Source of the DNA: Odobenus rosmarus divergens
Lineage: Eukaryota; Chordata; Mammalia; Carnivora; Odobenidae
Direction of reading: 5' to 3'
Assembly (NCBI RefSeq): GCF_000321225.1
Contig: NW_004450585.1
Location: 2,721,827 to 2,785,826 of the forward strand
DNA: 64,000 bases
The notes below the pieces were generated by a model that worked only from the letters and a program-made list of their open reading frames with translations, was not told the DNA's origin and made no database searches. How positions within the stretch are numbered: position 1 is the first letter of the stretch; each line of letters begins with the position of its first letter. Shown here piece by piece: positions 12,521 to 23,540 of this stretch. The translations under genes and the position numbers were made by a program.

Positions 12521-14100
12521 TTTGACCATATTGATCACCTGTTAAAAACTCACAAACAAGGCCTACCTCAAGAAACAAGAAAAATCTCAAATAAACAATC
12601 TAACCTTACACCTAAAAACCAGAAAACAAGAACAAAGCCCAAGGTTAGTAGAAGTAAGAAAATAATAAATATTGGAGCAGAAATAAATGAAATAGAGATT
12701 TAAAAAAAAAAACATTAGAAAAGATCAATGAAACCAGCAGCTGGTTATTTGTAAAGACAAATAATATTGATAAACCTATACCCAGATTCATCAAGAAAAA
12801 AAGAGAGAGGACAAAATAAATAAGAAACAAAAGAGATGTAACAACTGACACCACAGAAATATAAAGGATTATAAGAGTCTATCACAAAAAATTATATACC
12901 AACAAACTGGACAAACTAGAAGAAATGAATAAATTCCTAGAAACATAAAATCTCCCAAAGCTCAACCAGGAAGTAATAGAAACTCTCAACACACCAATTA
13001 CTAGTACAGAAACTGAATTGGTAATCAAAAAACCCATAACAAACAAAAGTCCAGGACCAGACAGCTTCACAGAGAAATTCTACCAAACATTTAAAGAAGA
13101 GTTAATACCTATTCTCCACAGACTATTCCAAAAAATAGAAAAGGAAGGAAAGCTTTCAAATATATTCTACAAGGCCAGCATTGTCCTGATATGAAAATTA
13201 GACAAAGGCACTCCAAAAAAAAAAGAGAGAGAGAACTATGGGCCAATAATATCCCAGATGAACACAGATGCGAAGATCCTCAATGAAATATTAGCAAACC
13301 ACATTCAACGATACATTAAAAGGATAATTCACCACAATCAAGTGTGATTTATTCTGGGAATGCAAGGATGGTTCAAAATCCACAAATCAATAAACATGAT
13401 ACACCACACATCAAGAAAACAAAGGATAAAAATCATATGATCATCTCAATAGATGAAGAACAAACATTTGACAAAGTTGAACATCCATTCATGATAAAAA
13501 CTCAACAAAGTGGGTTTAGAGAGATCATACCTCAACATAATAAAGGCCATATATGATAAACCCACAGCTAACATCATACATGGTGGTGAAAAATTGAGAG
13601 TTTTCTTCTAAAATCAGGAGCAAGACAAGAATGTACACTCTTGCCACTTTTATTCAACATAGTACTGGAAGTCCTAGGCATGGAAATCAGAAAAGAGAAG
13701 GAAATAAAAGTCATCCAAATTGGTAAGGAAGAACTGAAATTTTCACTATATTTGCAGATGGCATGATACCATACATAGAAAACTCTAAAAATTCCACCAA
13801 AAAACTATTAGAAGTAACAAATGAATTCAGTGAAGTTGCAAGACACAAAATTAATATACAGAAATCAATTATGTTTCTATACACTAATAACAAAGTAGCA
13901 GAAAGAAAATTAAGAAAACAATTCCATTTATAATTGTACCAAAAAGAATAAAATACCTAGGAATAAACTTGACCAAGGAGGTGAGAGACCTGTACAATTA
14001 TAAAACATTGATGAAATTGAAGACAACACAAACAAATGGAAAGATATTCCATGCTCATGAAGTGGAAGAATTAATGTTGTTAAAATGCCCCTACTACCTA

Positions 14101-14285
14101 GGGATTGTCTGGGTGGCTCAGTCAGTTAAGCATCTGCCTTCAGCTCAGGTCATGATCCCAGGTCCTGGGATGGAGTCCCACATCAGGCTCCTTTCTCAGC
14201 AGGAAGCCGGCTTCTCCCTCTCCCACTCCCCCGGCTTGTACCCTCTCTCTCTCTCTCTCTCTCTCTGACAAATAAAATCTAAAAA
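14101..14285 (+). mobile_element. SINEC-type SINE inserted in L1
   Basis: GGATTGTCTGGGTGGCTCAG head, CT tract, then AAATAAAATCT tail. Flanks read AATGCCCCTACTACCTA and AAACCCCTACTTCCTA, an imperfect target duplication from L1 DNA, so the SINE is younger than the L1. Confidence 0.92.
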
Positions 14286-14660
14286 CCCCTACTTCCTAAA
14301 GCAATCTAACAGATGCAATGCAATCCCTAACAAATACCAACTGGGGTTTCCACAGAACTAGAACAAATAATACTAACATTTATAGGGAACTACAAAGGAC
14401 TTCAAGCAGCAAAAGCACTCTTAGGAACAAAGCTGGAGGGATTCAAGATATACTACACAAAGCTATAACAATCACAACAGGATAGTACTGGCACAAAAAC
14501 AGACACATAGATCAATTAAACAGAATAAAGAGCCCTAAAATAAACTCACACTTACACGATGAATTAATCTATGACAAAGGAGGCAAGAATATAAAATGGA
14601 GAAAAGACAGTCTCTTCAAATAAATAATGTTGGTAAAACTAGACATCTACATGCAAAAGA

Positions 14661-15377
14661 GTGAAACTGAACCACTTTCTTATACCACACACAAAAGTAA
14701 ACTCAAAATGGATTAAAGATCCAAACTGGAGACAGGAAAGCATACAACTCTTAAAAGAAAACATAGGCAGTAATTTCTTTGACATTGACCTCTGCAATAG
14801 TTTTTTAGGTGTGTCTTCTCAGGCAAAGGAAACAAAAGCAAAAATAAAGTGTTGGGACTATACCAAAATAAAAAGAGCTCACACAGTGAAGGAAACCATC
14901 AACAAAATGAAAAGGCAACCCACTGAAGAGAAGATATGTGCAAACGATATATATGATAAAGGGTTAATATCCAAAATATATAAAGCACTTACACAACTGA
15001 AAACACAAAAAGAAAACCCCAATAATCTGATTTTAAAATGGATAGGAGACCTGAAGAGACATTTTTCCAAAAAAGACATACAGATGGCCACAGATGGTCA
15101 CAAGAAAAGATGTTTAACATCACCAGTCATCTGGGAAATGCAAATCAAAACCACAATGAGACATCACCTTGCACCAGTGAGAATCGCTATTACCAAAAAG
15201 ACAAGAAATAACAAGTATTGGCAAGGATGTAGAGAAAAGGGAACACTTGTGCACTGCTGCTGGGAATGTAAATTGGTGCAACCACTGTGGAAAACAGTAT
15301 GGAGGTTCCTCAAAAAAGTAAAGGTAGAAATATCATATATATATGATCCAGTAATCCCACTACTGGGTATTTATTAA
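14661..15377 (+). pseudogene. L1 ORF2 C-terminal remnant
   Basis: A 238-codon open stretch containing KPNxx-like spacing with [33 protein letters not shown] and [15 protein letters not shown], the conserved cysteine-containing C-terminus of L1 ORF2p. No endonuclease or catalytic RT motif is in this frame. It is a decayed part of the surrounding element and not a host gene. Confidence 0.9.
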
Positions 15378-15499
15378 CCCCCCCCAAAAAAACCCAGAAA
15401 ATACTAATTTGAAAAGATATATACATCCCTCTGTTTATTGCAGCATTATTTACAATATCCAAAATATGGAAACAATCATGAATGGATAAAGAAGATGTG

Positions 15500-15541
<42 letters not shown>
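15500..15541 (+). repeat. (AC)n microsatellite in L1
   Basis: About 20 AC units interrupting the ORF2/3'UTR region of the L1. Confidence 0.95.
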
Positions 15542-15545
<4 letters not shown>

Positions 15546-16009
15546 ATATTATTTAGTCATAAAAAAAATGAGATCTTGCCATTTGCAGCAACATGGATGA
15601 CCTAGAGGGTGTTACGCTAAGTGAAACAAATCCCACAGACACAAATACCATATGATTTCATTTCTATGTGGAATCTAAAACCAAAACAAATGAATAAGCA
15701 AACAAAAAGCAGAAACAGACCCATAAATGCAGACAACAATCTGATGCTTGCCAGACGGAAGGCGGGTAAGATGATGGGCAAAATGGGGGAAGGGGAGTGG
15801 GGGTGTTAGCATTCTGGTTATAGCATGAACAGAGCTAAAATGTATAGCAGAGGGAATAGAGTCAATGGTATTGTAACAGTTTATGATGATAGATGGTGGC
15901 TACACCTATGATGAGCACAGTAGACCACAGACGTGTGGAATCACTATGTTGTACACCTGAAACTAATGTAACGCTATGTGTCAACTATACTTCAATTAAA
16001 AAAAAAAAG

Positions 16010-17040
16010 AGAGATAGAGACAGAGAAAAACCATTAGTGAGCTTCCATTTGCTTATGGTTAAAAGTCTAAACTCAGTAACACTGCATAGCCTTCCATGAT
16101 CCACACCCTGATGACCTTCTTAACCTAAAGGGTAATAATCCCACCCATCCTGGCTTGGCTTCAGCTATTTCAATGGGCTACACATTTCACATTATGTACT
16201 AGGACCACATCAGGCATTGGCAATATGATGATGAGGAAAAATAGGCAAGTTCCAGGCCTCACAGAGTGTATGCTCTATTGGAAGAGCAAAACATATTACA
16301 AATAAATGAAAAATTATAATTGAGGTAAAGGTTACAATGGGTAGAATATAGGGCTGTAAATGCCCATAATGGGTGATTTGACTTGGAGTAGAAAGTTAGT
16401 AAAGTCTTCTCTGAGAAGCCACATGGAGCTGATAGCTCAAAGAAGAGCAGATGTTCACAAAGGGTGGGGTGGGGAAGTGAATTAACTGCATTTTCTCATT
16501 TTAGTATTCTTGATGCTCTGGCATTTGGGGTGTCACTGACTAGGGAGAGACTGCCCCTCCCAGGATTAGTCAGCTTTTAGAGATAGCGAACAACTTGCTC
16601 AAGAGTGCACCTTGTATCTGGCTCCTATACCCCAAGAGGCAATATTCCCCTAGTAATATGCCCTTATCATCCCAGGGCCGAGTACTGGACAATCACAGAC
16701 AACCCATACATCCCAGAGCCTGCTTGAAGTATTCAAACTAGACAATCATAAAGCCTGCCTACCCTGCTTTGTCTTGCCTTTGCTGCAGAAGCCACAATAA
16801 AGGCTTCCTGCCCATGCTTTCCCCTCGTTCCTTCTACCTCCTGACCAACCCAGGTGCTCCCCTCTGTCTTCCTGAGGCTATTCCGTGCCCCCCTCCTCTT
16901 GGGAACTATAACATTACAGCTGCTTCCTGATCTGTTCCTCTCCCTGTGATCCTCCATCACATTACTCCATTTGATTTGATTTGGGTACTCATTGCTATCT
17001 GTAATTATCTTCTGCATTTACCTGCCTAATACTTAGTTAT
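16010..17040. other. Intron with weak L2 similarity only
   Basis: After the L1 tail there is a short L2-like phrase ('CCTTCCATGATCCACACCCT') at about 16,090; the remainder to 17,040 is unremarkable intron, with a reverse open frame at 16,733-17,017 that I do not regard as coding. Confidence 0.5.
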
Positions 17041-17180
17041 AATGTGTTTGTCCCCCAAGCCCCAAGAAGTACATTCTATGGGAGGAAGGACCTATTTTAT
17101 TCACTGCCTTATCCCTGGTGCCTAAAACAGTACTAGGCACATGGTAGGGGCTCAAGCCACACTTGTTGAATGAATGAACC
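17041..17180 (+). repeat. L2 3' end
   Basis: 'ATTCACTGCCTTATCCCTGG', 'GCCTAAAACAGTACTAGGCA', 'CTTGTTGAATGAATGAA' in order: the canonical LINE2 3' terminus. Confidence 0.85.
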
Positions 17181-17204
17181 CATTTCTTCTTTTCAGCTTC
17201 CCTG

Positions 17205-17400
17205 GTTCAGGCCGAACTGACCACTTCCTTCTTTGGGCCACCACCCCGCCCTCTGCATATTTCTAACACAGCACTTGTCACTCTAAGTGCCCTTTTATTT
17301 TAGATCAGCCTCCCTCTACTAAATCTAAGCTCCCTGTGCCAAGGATTGCATTGTGCCCCTGGTATCTAGCAGGGAACAGGTGGTGAACACACATGAAACA
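17205..17400 (+). repeat. Second L2 3' end fragment
   Basis: 'CATATTTCTAACACAGCACT', 'TCTAAGCTCCCTGTGCCAAG', 'GCCCCTGGTATCTAGCAGGG' repeat the L2 3' pattern directly after the previous copy. Confidence 0.6.
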
Positions 17401-18189
17401 ATGTCCATGAGCTTTTTCTGTTTACTTAAAACCAAGCAAAACAGAACATGCCATGTCTTTCCAACATACTTATCCAATTCTGAGCATCATTCAAATCAGC
17501 CTATTTTTCATATCTCATTGGCCTCCCTCACTTCCCTTCTCTCTGTCCTTCCTACACATACACACAAAGGCAAAGCCAGTGGCCATTCAGTTTTCCAAGT
17601 GGAAAAACTGGTCATCATGACTGGAGTTGAAAGTGTTAATAGATGAGCGCAATGTAACAGCTCTGCTGAGACAAAAAAATATTGCAATCCACCCAAAATC
17701 TCTTTTTTGGTCCAAGAGAGAATTATTTCCTCCATCAATTGGCTATTCAGATCAAAGTACCTTTGCAAATGATACTTTGTCCTAATTATGAGATTGTCAC
17801 CGTTCTCCTACATTCTATGACTTCAAAATCCAAGCACCCAGGTAGAGGCAGTGATTTTGAATGGAAATTATAGCTCAGCAACAAGAAACTCTCTTGAGTA
17901 AAAGGACAATCTTTTTTATTTTTCTAAAAAGGTTTCATTTCAGTCACACTGCTTCTCACTTGAAATTTAGTTTCTATTCAGAATTATGGTGCATACATTG
18001 TTGTTCTTTGGGGAATCTTTTAAAATAGTATTTATTTTCCTTTGGTTTAGGGCTATTTGGCTTCTCTCTTCCCTTCTATTTGTTTCTTATAGTGTGGATG
18101 ACAAGTTAAATAACAGAAGAGCCATAAAATGTGTCCCCAAAACTATGCTAGCTATGGAATAAACACTAGTGTTTCAAGTGCAGTAATTC

Positions 18190-18334
18190 TTTTTTTTTTT
18201 TTTAAAGATTTTATTTATTTATTCATGAGCGACAGAGGCGGAGAGAGAGAGAGAGAAGCAGAGGGAGAAGCAGGCTCCCAAGGAGCAGGGAGCCCGATGC
18301 GGGACTCGATCCCAGGACCCTGGGATCATGACCT
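18190..18334 (-). mobile_element. SINEC-type SINE, truncated by the assembly gap
   Basis: Poly-T, AAAGATTTTATTTATTTATT, GA-rich tract and body up to CCTGGGATCATGACCT, where the Ns begin. The tRNA-like head (about 50 bp) is missing in the gap. Confidence 0.93.
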
Positions 18335-18554
18335 NNNNNNNNNNNNNNNNNNNNNNNNNNNNNNNNNNNNNNNNNNNNNNNNNNNNNNNNNNNNNNNNNN
18401 NNNNNNNNNNNNNNNNNNNNNNNNNNNNNNNNNNNNNNNNNNNNNNNNNNNNNNNNNNNNNNNNNNNNNNNNNNNNNNNNNNNNNNNNNNNNNNNNNNNN
18501 NNNNNNNNNNNNNNNNNNNNNNNNNNNNNNNNNNNNNNNNNNNNNNNNNNNNNN
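18335..18554. other. Assembly gap (220 N)
   Basis: 220 undetermined bases. Open frames that appear to cross this region are artefacts. The base composition after the gap (TTTAAAAAAAAAAAA) looks like a SINE A-tail in the opposite orientation. Confidence 0.99.
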
Positions 18555-20098
18555 TTTAAAAAAAAAAAACCTTATATATCCCCCAAATTCAGTCTTTCTG
18601 TGTGGTCTATTCCCCTAATTAAGTCACTAAAATGGTTATTCCCCAGATTAATTACTGAAGATAGAAGGGAAAAGAAGGCATGAAAAAGGCAAATACTGTG
18701 GTTACATTCAAATGTGATTACATTTTTAAGGCAAACTATTAGGTGGTGAGGACATGAGTGGGAGGAAGGAGGACAGTCTGGGGGCTGTGGGTAGACCCCA
18801 TGGCCCTTCCACCACTCTTCCCAAGCAAGAGAATGATGAGTGTCAGCCTTGCTGATGTCCCCTGGTGGGGTTCTCCTCATCTGTAGCATAGCGATTGGCT
18901 GTTGTATTAGCAAGACTATCTCTCTATCTCAAATAAGCAAATACTAATAATTAGTGACCAAAGTTCATACAAGATTTTCTTTATTTTACAATTCCGAGCA
19001 GAGTGAAGCCTATTGCTGAACTCCCTTGCATTCAAATACAGTTTCTTGAATGGAAGAGAAATGCGTATGCAGCCTTACAGCTGGGGTCTGCATATTCACT
19101 GCACATAACCCGCAGCCTAGCTTACGCATGCCACAGCCAAGAGATGTGTCTTCATGTGTGCCAACCACGACACAAGTTGCAAATCAATCATGCATATTTC
19201 TAATATACAGTCTATCTTTGTTTTAGCCACACCCATGCATCTCCTAGCTTGTCAGTAACCTCTTGCCCATCCAGCCCTGCAGTTGGATCATAGCCCTGGC
19301 CCAGAAATTATACAGAACACAGAAAATATCTGTCATCTTGTGATCGCATCTACTGTAGACTAGCCCCAACATCTGCCCCACAAATATTCTTTCCCAAATC
19401 TAGAGATTTGGAAATTTGATGGATAGGTTTTGATTTAATACCAAGGATACCCATGCAAAACATGGCTTTACTAACACTGATTTCTCTTGTTGCCTCATCG
19501 AGTCCTGAGAACATCACTGACTTGTGAAATAAAAATAAGCATCAGCAACCTGTATCAGGATGGAAAACTATGACTTGTGTTCAAGATAATAAAAAACTTC
19601 TCTCAAGGTCAAAATAAAAGTAATGCCATTTTGGTTTCCTGAAGTTTCTCCCTCCGAAATTACCAAATTGAACAAGATTTCAGATTTTTCTCAATAATAA
19701 CATTCAACAGATGCGACTATTTGAACAATGCTGTTTCACTATTATAGTTATGATCTTTCATATCCAATTATTGATGCCCTTCAGTTATAGCCTCCTTCAA
19801 GACATCACCTAAATTACTACACGACAATACCACAGATAAAGATGATCAGGCGATGTTCTTTATAGATTTCATAAATATCTTCTCCCATTCTGCCGCTTGT
19901 CTTTTGGTTTTGTTGACTGTTTCTTTTGCTGTGCAAAAGCTTTTTATCTTGATGAGGTCCCAATAGTTCATTTTTGCCCTTGCTTCCCTTGCCTTTGGCA
20001 ATGTTTCTAGGAAGAAGTTGCTGCGGCTGAGGTCGAAGAGGTTGCTGTCTGTGTTCTCTTAAACTCAACACCCAAAGAACAAATGATCCAATCAAGAA

Positions 20099-20713
20099 AT
20101 GGGCAGAAGACATGAACAGACATTTTTCCAAAGAAGACATCCAAACGGCCAACAACACATGAAAAAGTGCTCAACATCGCTCGGCATCAGGGAAATCCAA
20201 ATCAAAACCTCAATGAGATATCACCTCACACCAGTCAGAATGGCTAAAATTAACAAGTCAGGAAATGACAGATGTTGGCAGGGATGCCGAGAAAGGGAAA
20301 CCCTCTTACACTATTGGTGGGAATGCAAGCTGGTGCAGCCACTCTGGAAAACGGTATGGAGGTTCTTCAAAAAGTTGAAAATAGAGCTACCATACGATCC
20401 AACAATTGCACTACTGGGTATTTACCCCAAAGATACAAATGTAAGGATCTGAAGGGGTATGTGCACCCCAATGTTTATAGCAGCAATGTCCACAATAGCC
20501 AAACTGTGGAAAGAGCCAAGATGTCCATCGAAAGATGAATGGATAAAGAAGATGTGGTACATATACAAAGGAATATTATGCAGCCATCAAAAAGAAGGAA
20601 ATCTTGCCATTTGCAACGACGTGGATGGAACTGGAGGGTATTATGCTGAGCGAAATAAGTCAATCAGAGGAAGACATGTATCATCTGATCTCACTGATAT
20701 GAGGAATTCTTAA
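20099..20713 (+). pseudogene. L1 ORF2 C-terminal remnant
   Basis: Overlapping frames carry HHLTPVRMAKINK-like, [20 protein letters not shown] and AAMSTIAKLWKEPRCPSKDE, the end of L1 ORF2p broken by frameshifts between about 20,270 and 20,460. Truncated, and not a host gene. Confidence 0.9.
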
Positions 20714-20747
20714 TCTCAGGAAACAAACTGAGGGTTGCTGTTGTGGT

Positions 20748-21022
20748 GGGGGGTGGGAGGGATGGGGTGGCTGGGTGATAGACATTGGGGAGGGAATGTG
20801 CTATGGTGAGCACTGTGAAGTGTGCAAGACTGTTGAATCATAGATCTGTACCTCTGAAGCAAATAATACTATTATATGTTAAAAAAAATAAAGAAGAAAA
20901 AGAAGATAACAGGAGGGGAAGAATGAAGGGGGGGAAATCGGAGGGGAAGACGAACCATGAGAGACGATGGACTCTGAAAAACAAACTGAGGGTTCTAGAG
21001 GGGAGGGGGGTGGGAGGATGGG
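20748..21022 (+). other. Two G-quadruplex-type tracts in the L1 3'UTR
   Basis: 20,748-20,768 reads GGGGGGTGGGAGGGATGGGG and 21,001-21,022 reads GGGAGGGGGGTGGGAGGATG-type DNA; the first satisfies four G-runs of at least three with short loops, the second is borderline. G-rich 3'UTR tracts are a known L1 property. The matching C-rich copy is in the L1 at 8.3-8.6 kb. Confidence 0.6.
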
Positions 21023-21734
21023 TTAGCCTGGTGATGGGTATTAAAGAGGGCACGTTCTGCATGGAGCACTGGGTGTTATATGCAAACAATGAATCATGGA
21101 ACACTACATCAAAAACTAATGAGGTAATGTATGGTGATTAACATAACATAATAAAAAATATATTTAAAAAAAAAAGATGATCAGGCGACATAGCAATTTC
21201 TATGACCATCATGTAATATCATACTTGAAATTTGACGTTTTATTATAAAATGTTGACATTGCATCATATTTTGAGAACCCCTGAAATGAAAAGCCACCCT
21301 TGTTATGGAAGTGAAGAATTAAAAAAAAAAATTACTCCCAAATCTAACCCAAATAGCTTGATATACCCACTCTGTATATAAAACTAGTATGGTTTGATTT
21401 TTAGCAATATTAACTACAAGTTAAATTAAAACATTGTGTTGACTGCTTATACGGACCAAGTACCAAGTCAGATATAATAAATATGAAGCCCTTTGTCACT
21501 GGCTGAATCCTAATGCTTCCTACTTCAAGTCTCCTATAACATACCAACTAACTTATCTCTAAGATATTCATGCACATATCTTCCAACCAGTAAAAATGTT
21601 TCTAGTAAACTAGTAAAAATAGGTATCTTATGATTTTTGTATCCTGTACAAGGCCAGTCATAATGCCTTTGCCATAGATTGTAACTAGAAAATATTTGTT
21701 GGATTATGAATTTTAAAAAGCAACCCATTTTTTT

Positions 21735-21927
21735 AAGATTTTATTTATTTATTTGACAGAGAGAGACAGAGAGAGAGAGAGAGGGAACACAAGCAGGGGG
21801 GGTGGGAGAGGGAGAAGCAGGCTTCCTGCCGAGCAGGGAGCCCAGTGCAGGGCTCAATCCCAGGACCCTGGGACCATGACCCGAGCCGAAGACAGACACC
21901 CAACTGACTGAGGCACCCAGGTGCCCC
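21735..21927 (-). mobile_element. SINEC-type SINE, minus strand
   Basis: AAGATTTTATTTATTTATTT to GAGGCACCCAGGTGCCCC; target duplication GCAACCCATTTTTT at 21,720-21,733 and 21,928-21,941, 14 of 14 identical. Confidence 0.95.
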
Positions 21928-22187
21928 GCAACCCATTTTTTAAAAAGCACATCCATTTCTTCAAATGGAAAGAGGAAATGACAGTTTTTTATAGGTATGA
22001 TTTTACAGTTGGGCAAATAAACAGATCTCCTACAGTTAACTAAGAAAGGCGCTCTCAAATATTTGATCTGAGCGTAAGTAATTCTCTCCTGATGCAAACC
22101 ACACATCAGGTTTTTCATATAACTGATAAATATGGTGGAAAGCCCACTTGTGATGTCAGACGCATCCGGCCCAGCTTCTACAGTGAA

Positions 22188-22308
22188 TCATGGGTCCTGG
22201 GTCCATGGGTCCTCCCCACCCCCCACCACTTGTGCTTTCTCTCTCTCGCTCACTCTCTCTCTCTTTCCCTCAAATAAATAAAAATCTTTAAAAAAATAAA
22301 AATAAAAA
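22188..22308 (+). mobile_element. SINE 3' part, 5'-truncated
   Basis: Only the CT-rich tract and AAATAAATAAAAATCTTTAA tail remain after 'ATCATGGGTCCTGG'; the tRNA-like head is absent. Confidence 0.75.
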
Positions 22309-22385
22309 GCTTTTGTAAGAAAAGGGAAGTTCTGTATTATATATGCTTTTCCCCTTCTGAGGTGGGAAGGTGCAGAAGGGAGGGT

Positions 22386-22580
22386 CAGCCAAGATCGGAT
22401 TCCACTTCCTAAGAAAGCCAGCAAGGCAGCCCATTCTAGCTGGAAGGACTGTTCCTGCTCCTTACTTCTAATCACAGGAGCAGGACAGCCAAGATCGGAT
22501 TCCACTTCCTAAGAAAGCCAGCAAGCCAGCCCATTCTAGCTGGAAGGACTGTCCCTTCTCCTTACTTCTAATCACAGGAG
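22386..22580 (+). repeat. 100-bp tandem duplication, two copies
   Basis: Copy 1 starts at 22,386 and copy 2 at 22,486, both beginning CAGCCAAGATCGGATTCCAC and ending CTTCTAATCACAGGAG. I count about 3 mismatches over 95 bases (GGCAGC/GCCAGC and two in GTTCCTG/GTCCCTT), implying a recent local duplication of unique intron. Confidence 0.95.
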
Positions 22581-22881
22581 CTACTTGTATCATTTGTTTA
22601 ACCCTTTGCTGTGGTTACACACTCTTCTACCCAGCTGTGCATAAAGGTACAGACTGTATCTGTACTTTAGATCTTCCTCTCTGTCTTTACAGCTACTTAA
22701 TTTTGTGGGTAGGTAAGAAAGAATGTCAGACCTTTAAAAATTCAACTCTTGCTGCTTTCATTTCTTAGTTTACAATAAAACATACATTCTCCTGCTCCTT
22801 AAAATATTTATATTTTAAATATTTTATTAAATATTGAATACATTTATGAAATATTTTAATATTTAAATAATTAAGACTTTT

Positions 22882-23069
22882 AAAAAAGATTTTATTTATT
22901 TGAGAGAGAGCCAGTGAGAGAGCACAGGCAGCAGGGGAGCAGCAGAGGGAGGGGGAGAAGCAGGCTTCCCGCTGAGCAGGGAGCCCGATGTGGGGCTCGA
23001 TCCCAGGACCCTGGGATCACAACCTGAGCCAAAGGCAGATGCTTAACTGACTGGGCCACCCAGGTGCCC
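22882..23069 (-). mobile_element. SINEC-type SINE, minus strand
   Basis: AAGATTTTATTTATTTGAGA ... GGGCCACCCAGGTGCCC; flanks TAATTAAGACTTTTAAA and TAATTAAAACATTTTTAAA form a slightly diverged target duplication. Confidence 0.93.
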
Positions 23070-23359
23070 TTAATTAAAACATTTTTAAAGTACATGCCTA
23101 GAATGTTAGCCACCCTGGAGATAAATATGGCAGCCCAAAGAGAGAGAGAAAATTTATTGCCTAAACTTTTCACAATCATATGTTATTTTCAGACTATCCG
23201 TCAATATCAGGTGTTTTGCCATCTTACTCTTTATGACTCAGAAAAATTATAAGTTCAACTGGTTGAGCATATTTGTTTGGGTTTATAATTTTATCTTTCC
23301 CATGTCTCTTTTACTAGGTCTTAAGTTGCAGTGACAAGGAACTGGTTGCATCTTCAGTT

Positions 23360-23540
23360 GGGAGGTGTGGAAAAAGCCCGTGATTGGAGGCTGACTTATC
23401 TGGATGGCCTCAGCAAATGGCTAACCTCTCTGAGTCTAATTTTCTCAACTAAAAAATGGCAAAGTGACCTGTGGTAAGGACTCCCAAAAGTACAGGTCAA
23501 GTGTCTTCCACCTAGAGGATGCTCAACATACAGTAGCTAT
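23360..23540 (+). repeat. MIR-like SINE remnant
   Basis: 'CTAACCTCTCTGAGTCTAAT', 'CAACTAAAAAATGGCAAAGT', 'GAGGATGCTCAACATACAGT' follow MIR order. Confidence 0.65.

Larger units (their letters stand above)
12559..16005 (+). mobile_element. 5'-truncated L1, ORF2 reverse transcriptase to 3' end
   Basis: Starts within ORF2 (GCCTACCTCAAGAAACAAGA) and runs through the reverse-transcriptase and C-terminal regions to the 3'UTR and A-rich tail near 16,000. ORF2 pieces include [14 protein letters not shown] and [14 protein letters not shown] segments; the RT motif C region reads FADG rather than FADD, with a nearby frameshift, so it is inactive. The longest surviving piece is a 238-codon ORF2 C-terminal frame at 14,661-15,377. 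A SINE is inserted at 14,101-14,285. Confidence 0.93.
19838..21188 (+). mobile_element. L1 insertion with 5' inversion (twin priming) and target duplication
   Basis: Bounded by a perfect 16-bp duplication AAAGATGATCAGGCGA (19,838-19,853 and 21,173-21,188). From 19,854 to about 20,061 the L1 is on the minus strand (ORF2 phrases such as ETLPKARGS-like and KKLLHSKRN read in reverse); from about 20,062 to 21,172 it is on the plus strand, from 'AAACTCAACACCCAAAG' through the ORF2 C-terminus to the 3'UTR and tail. The two segments meet at adjacent points of the same ORF2 region. Confidence 0.95.

Noticed and set aside
18129..18683. 184-codon frame spanning the N gap
   Set aside because: Artefact of translating Ns; both ends are SINE sequence.
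21741..22118. 125-codon open frame on the minus strand
   Set aside because: Half of it is a translated SINE (…VAGHLGASVSWVSV), a common false frame.
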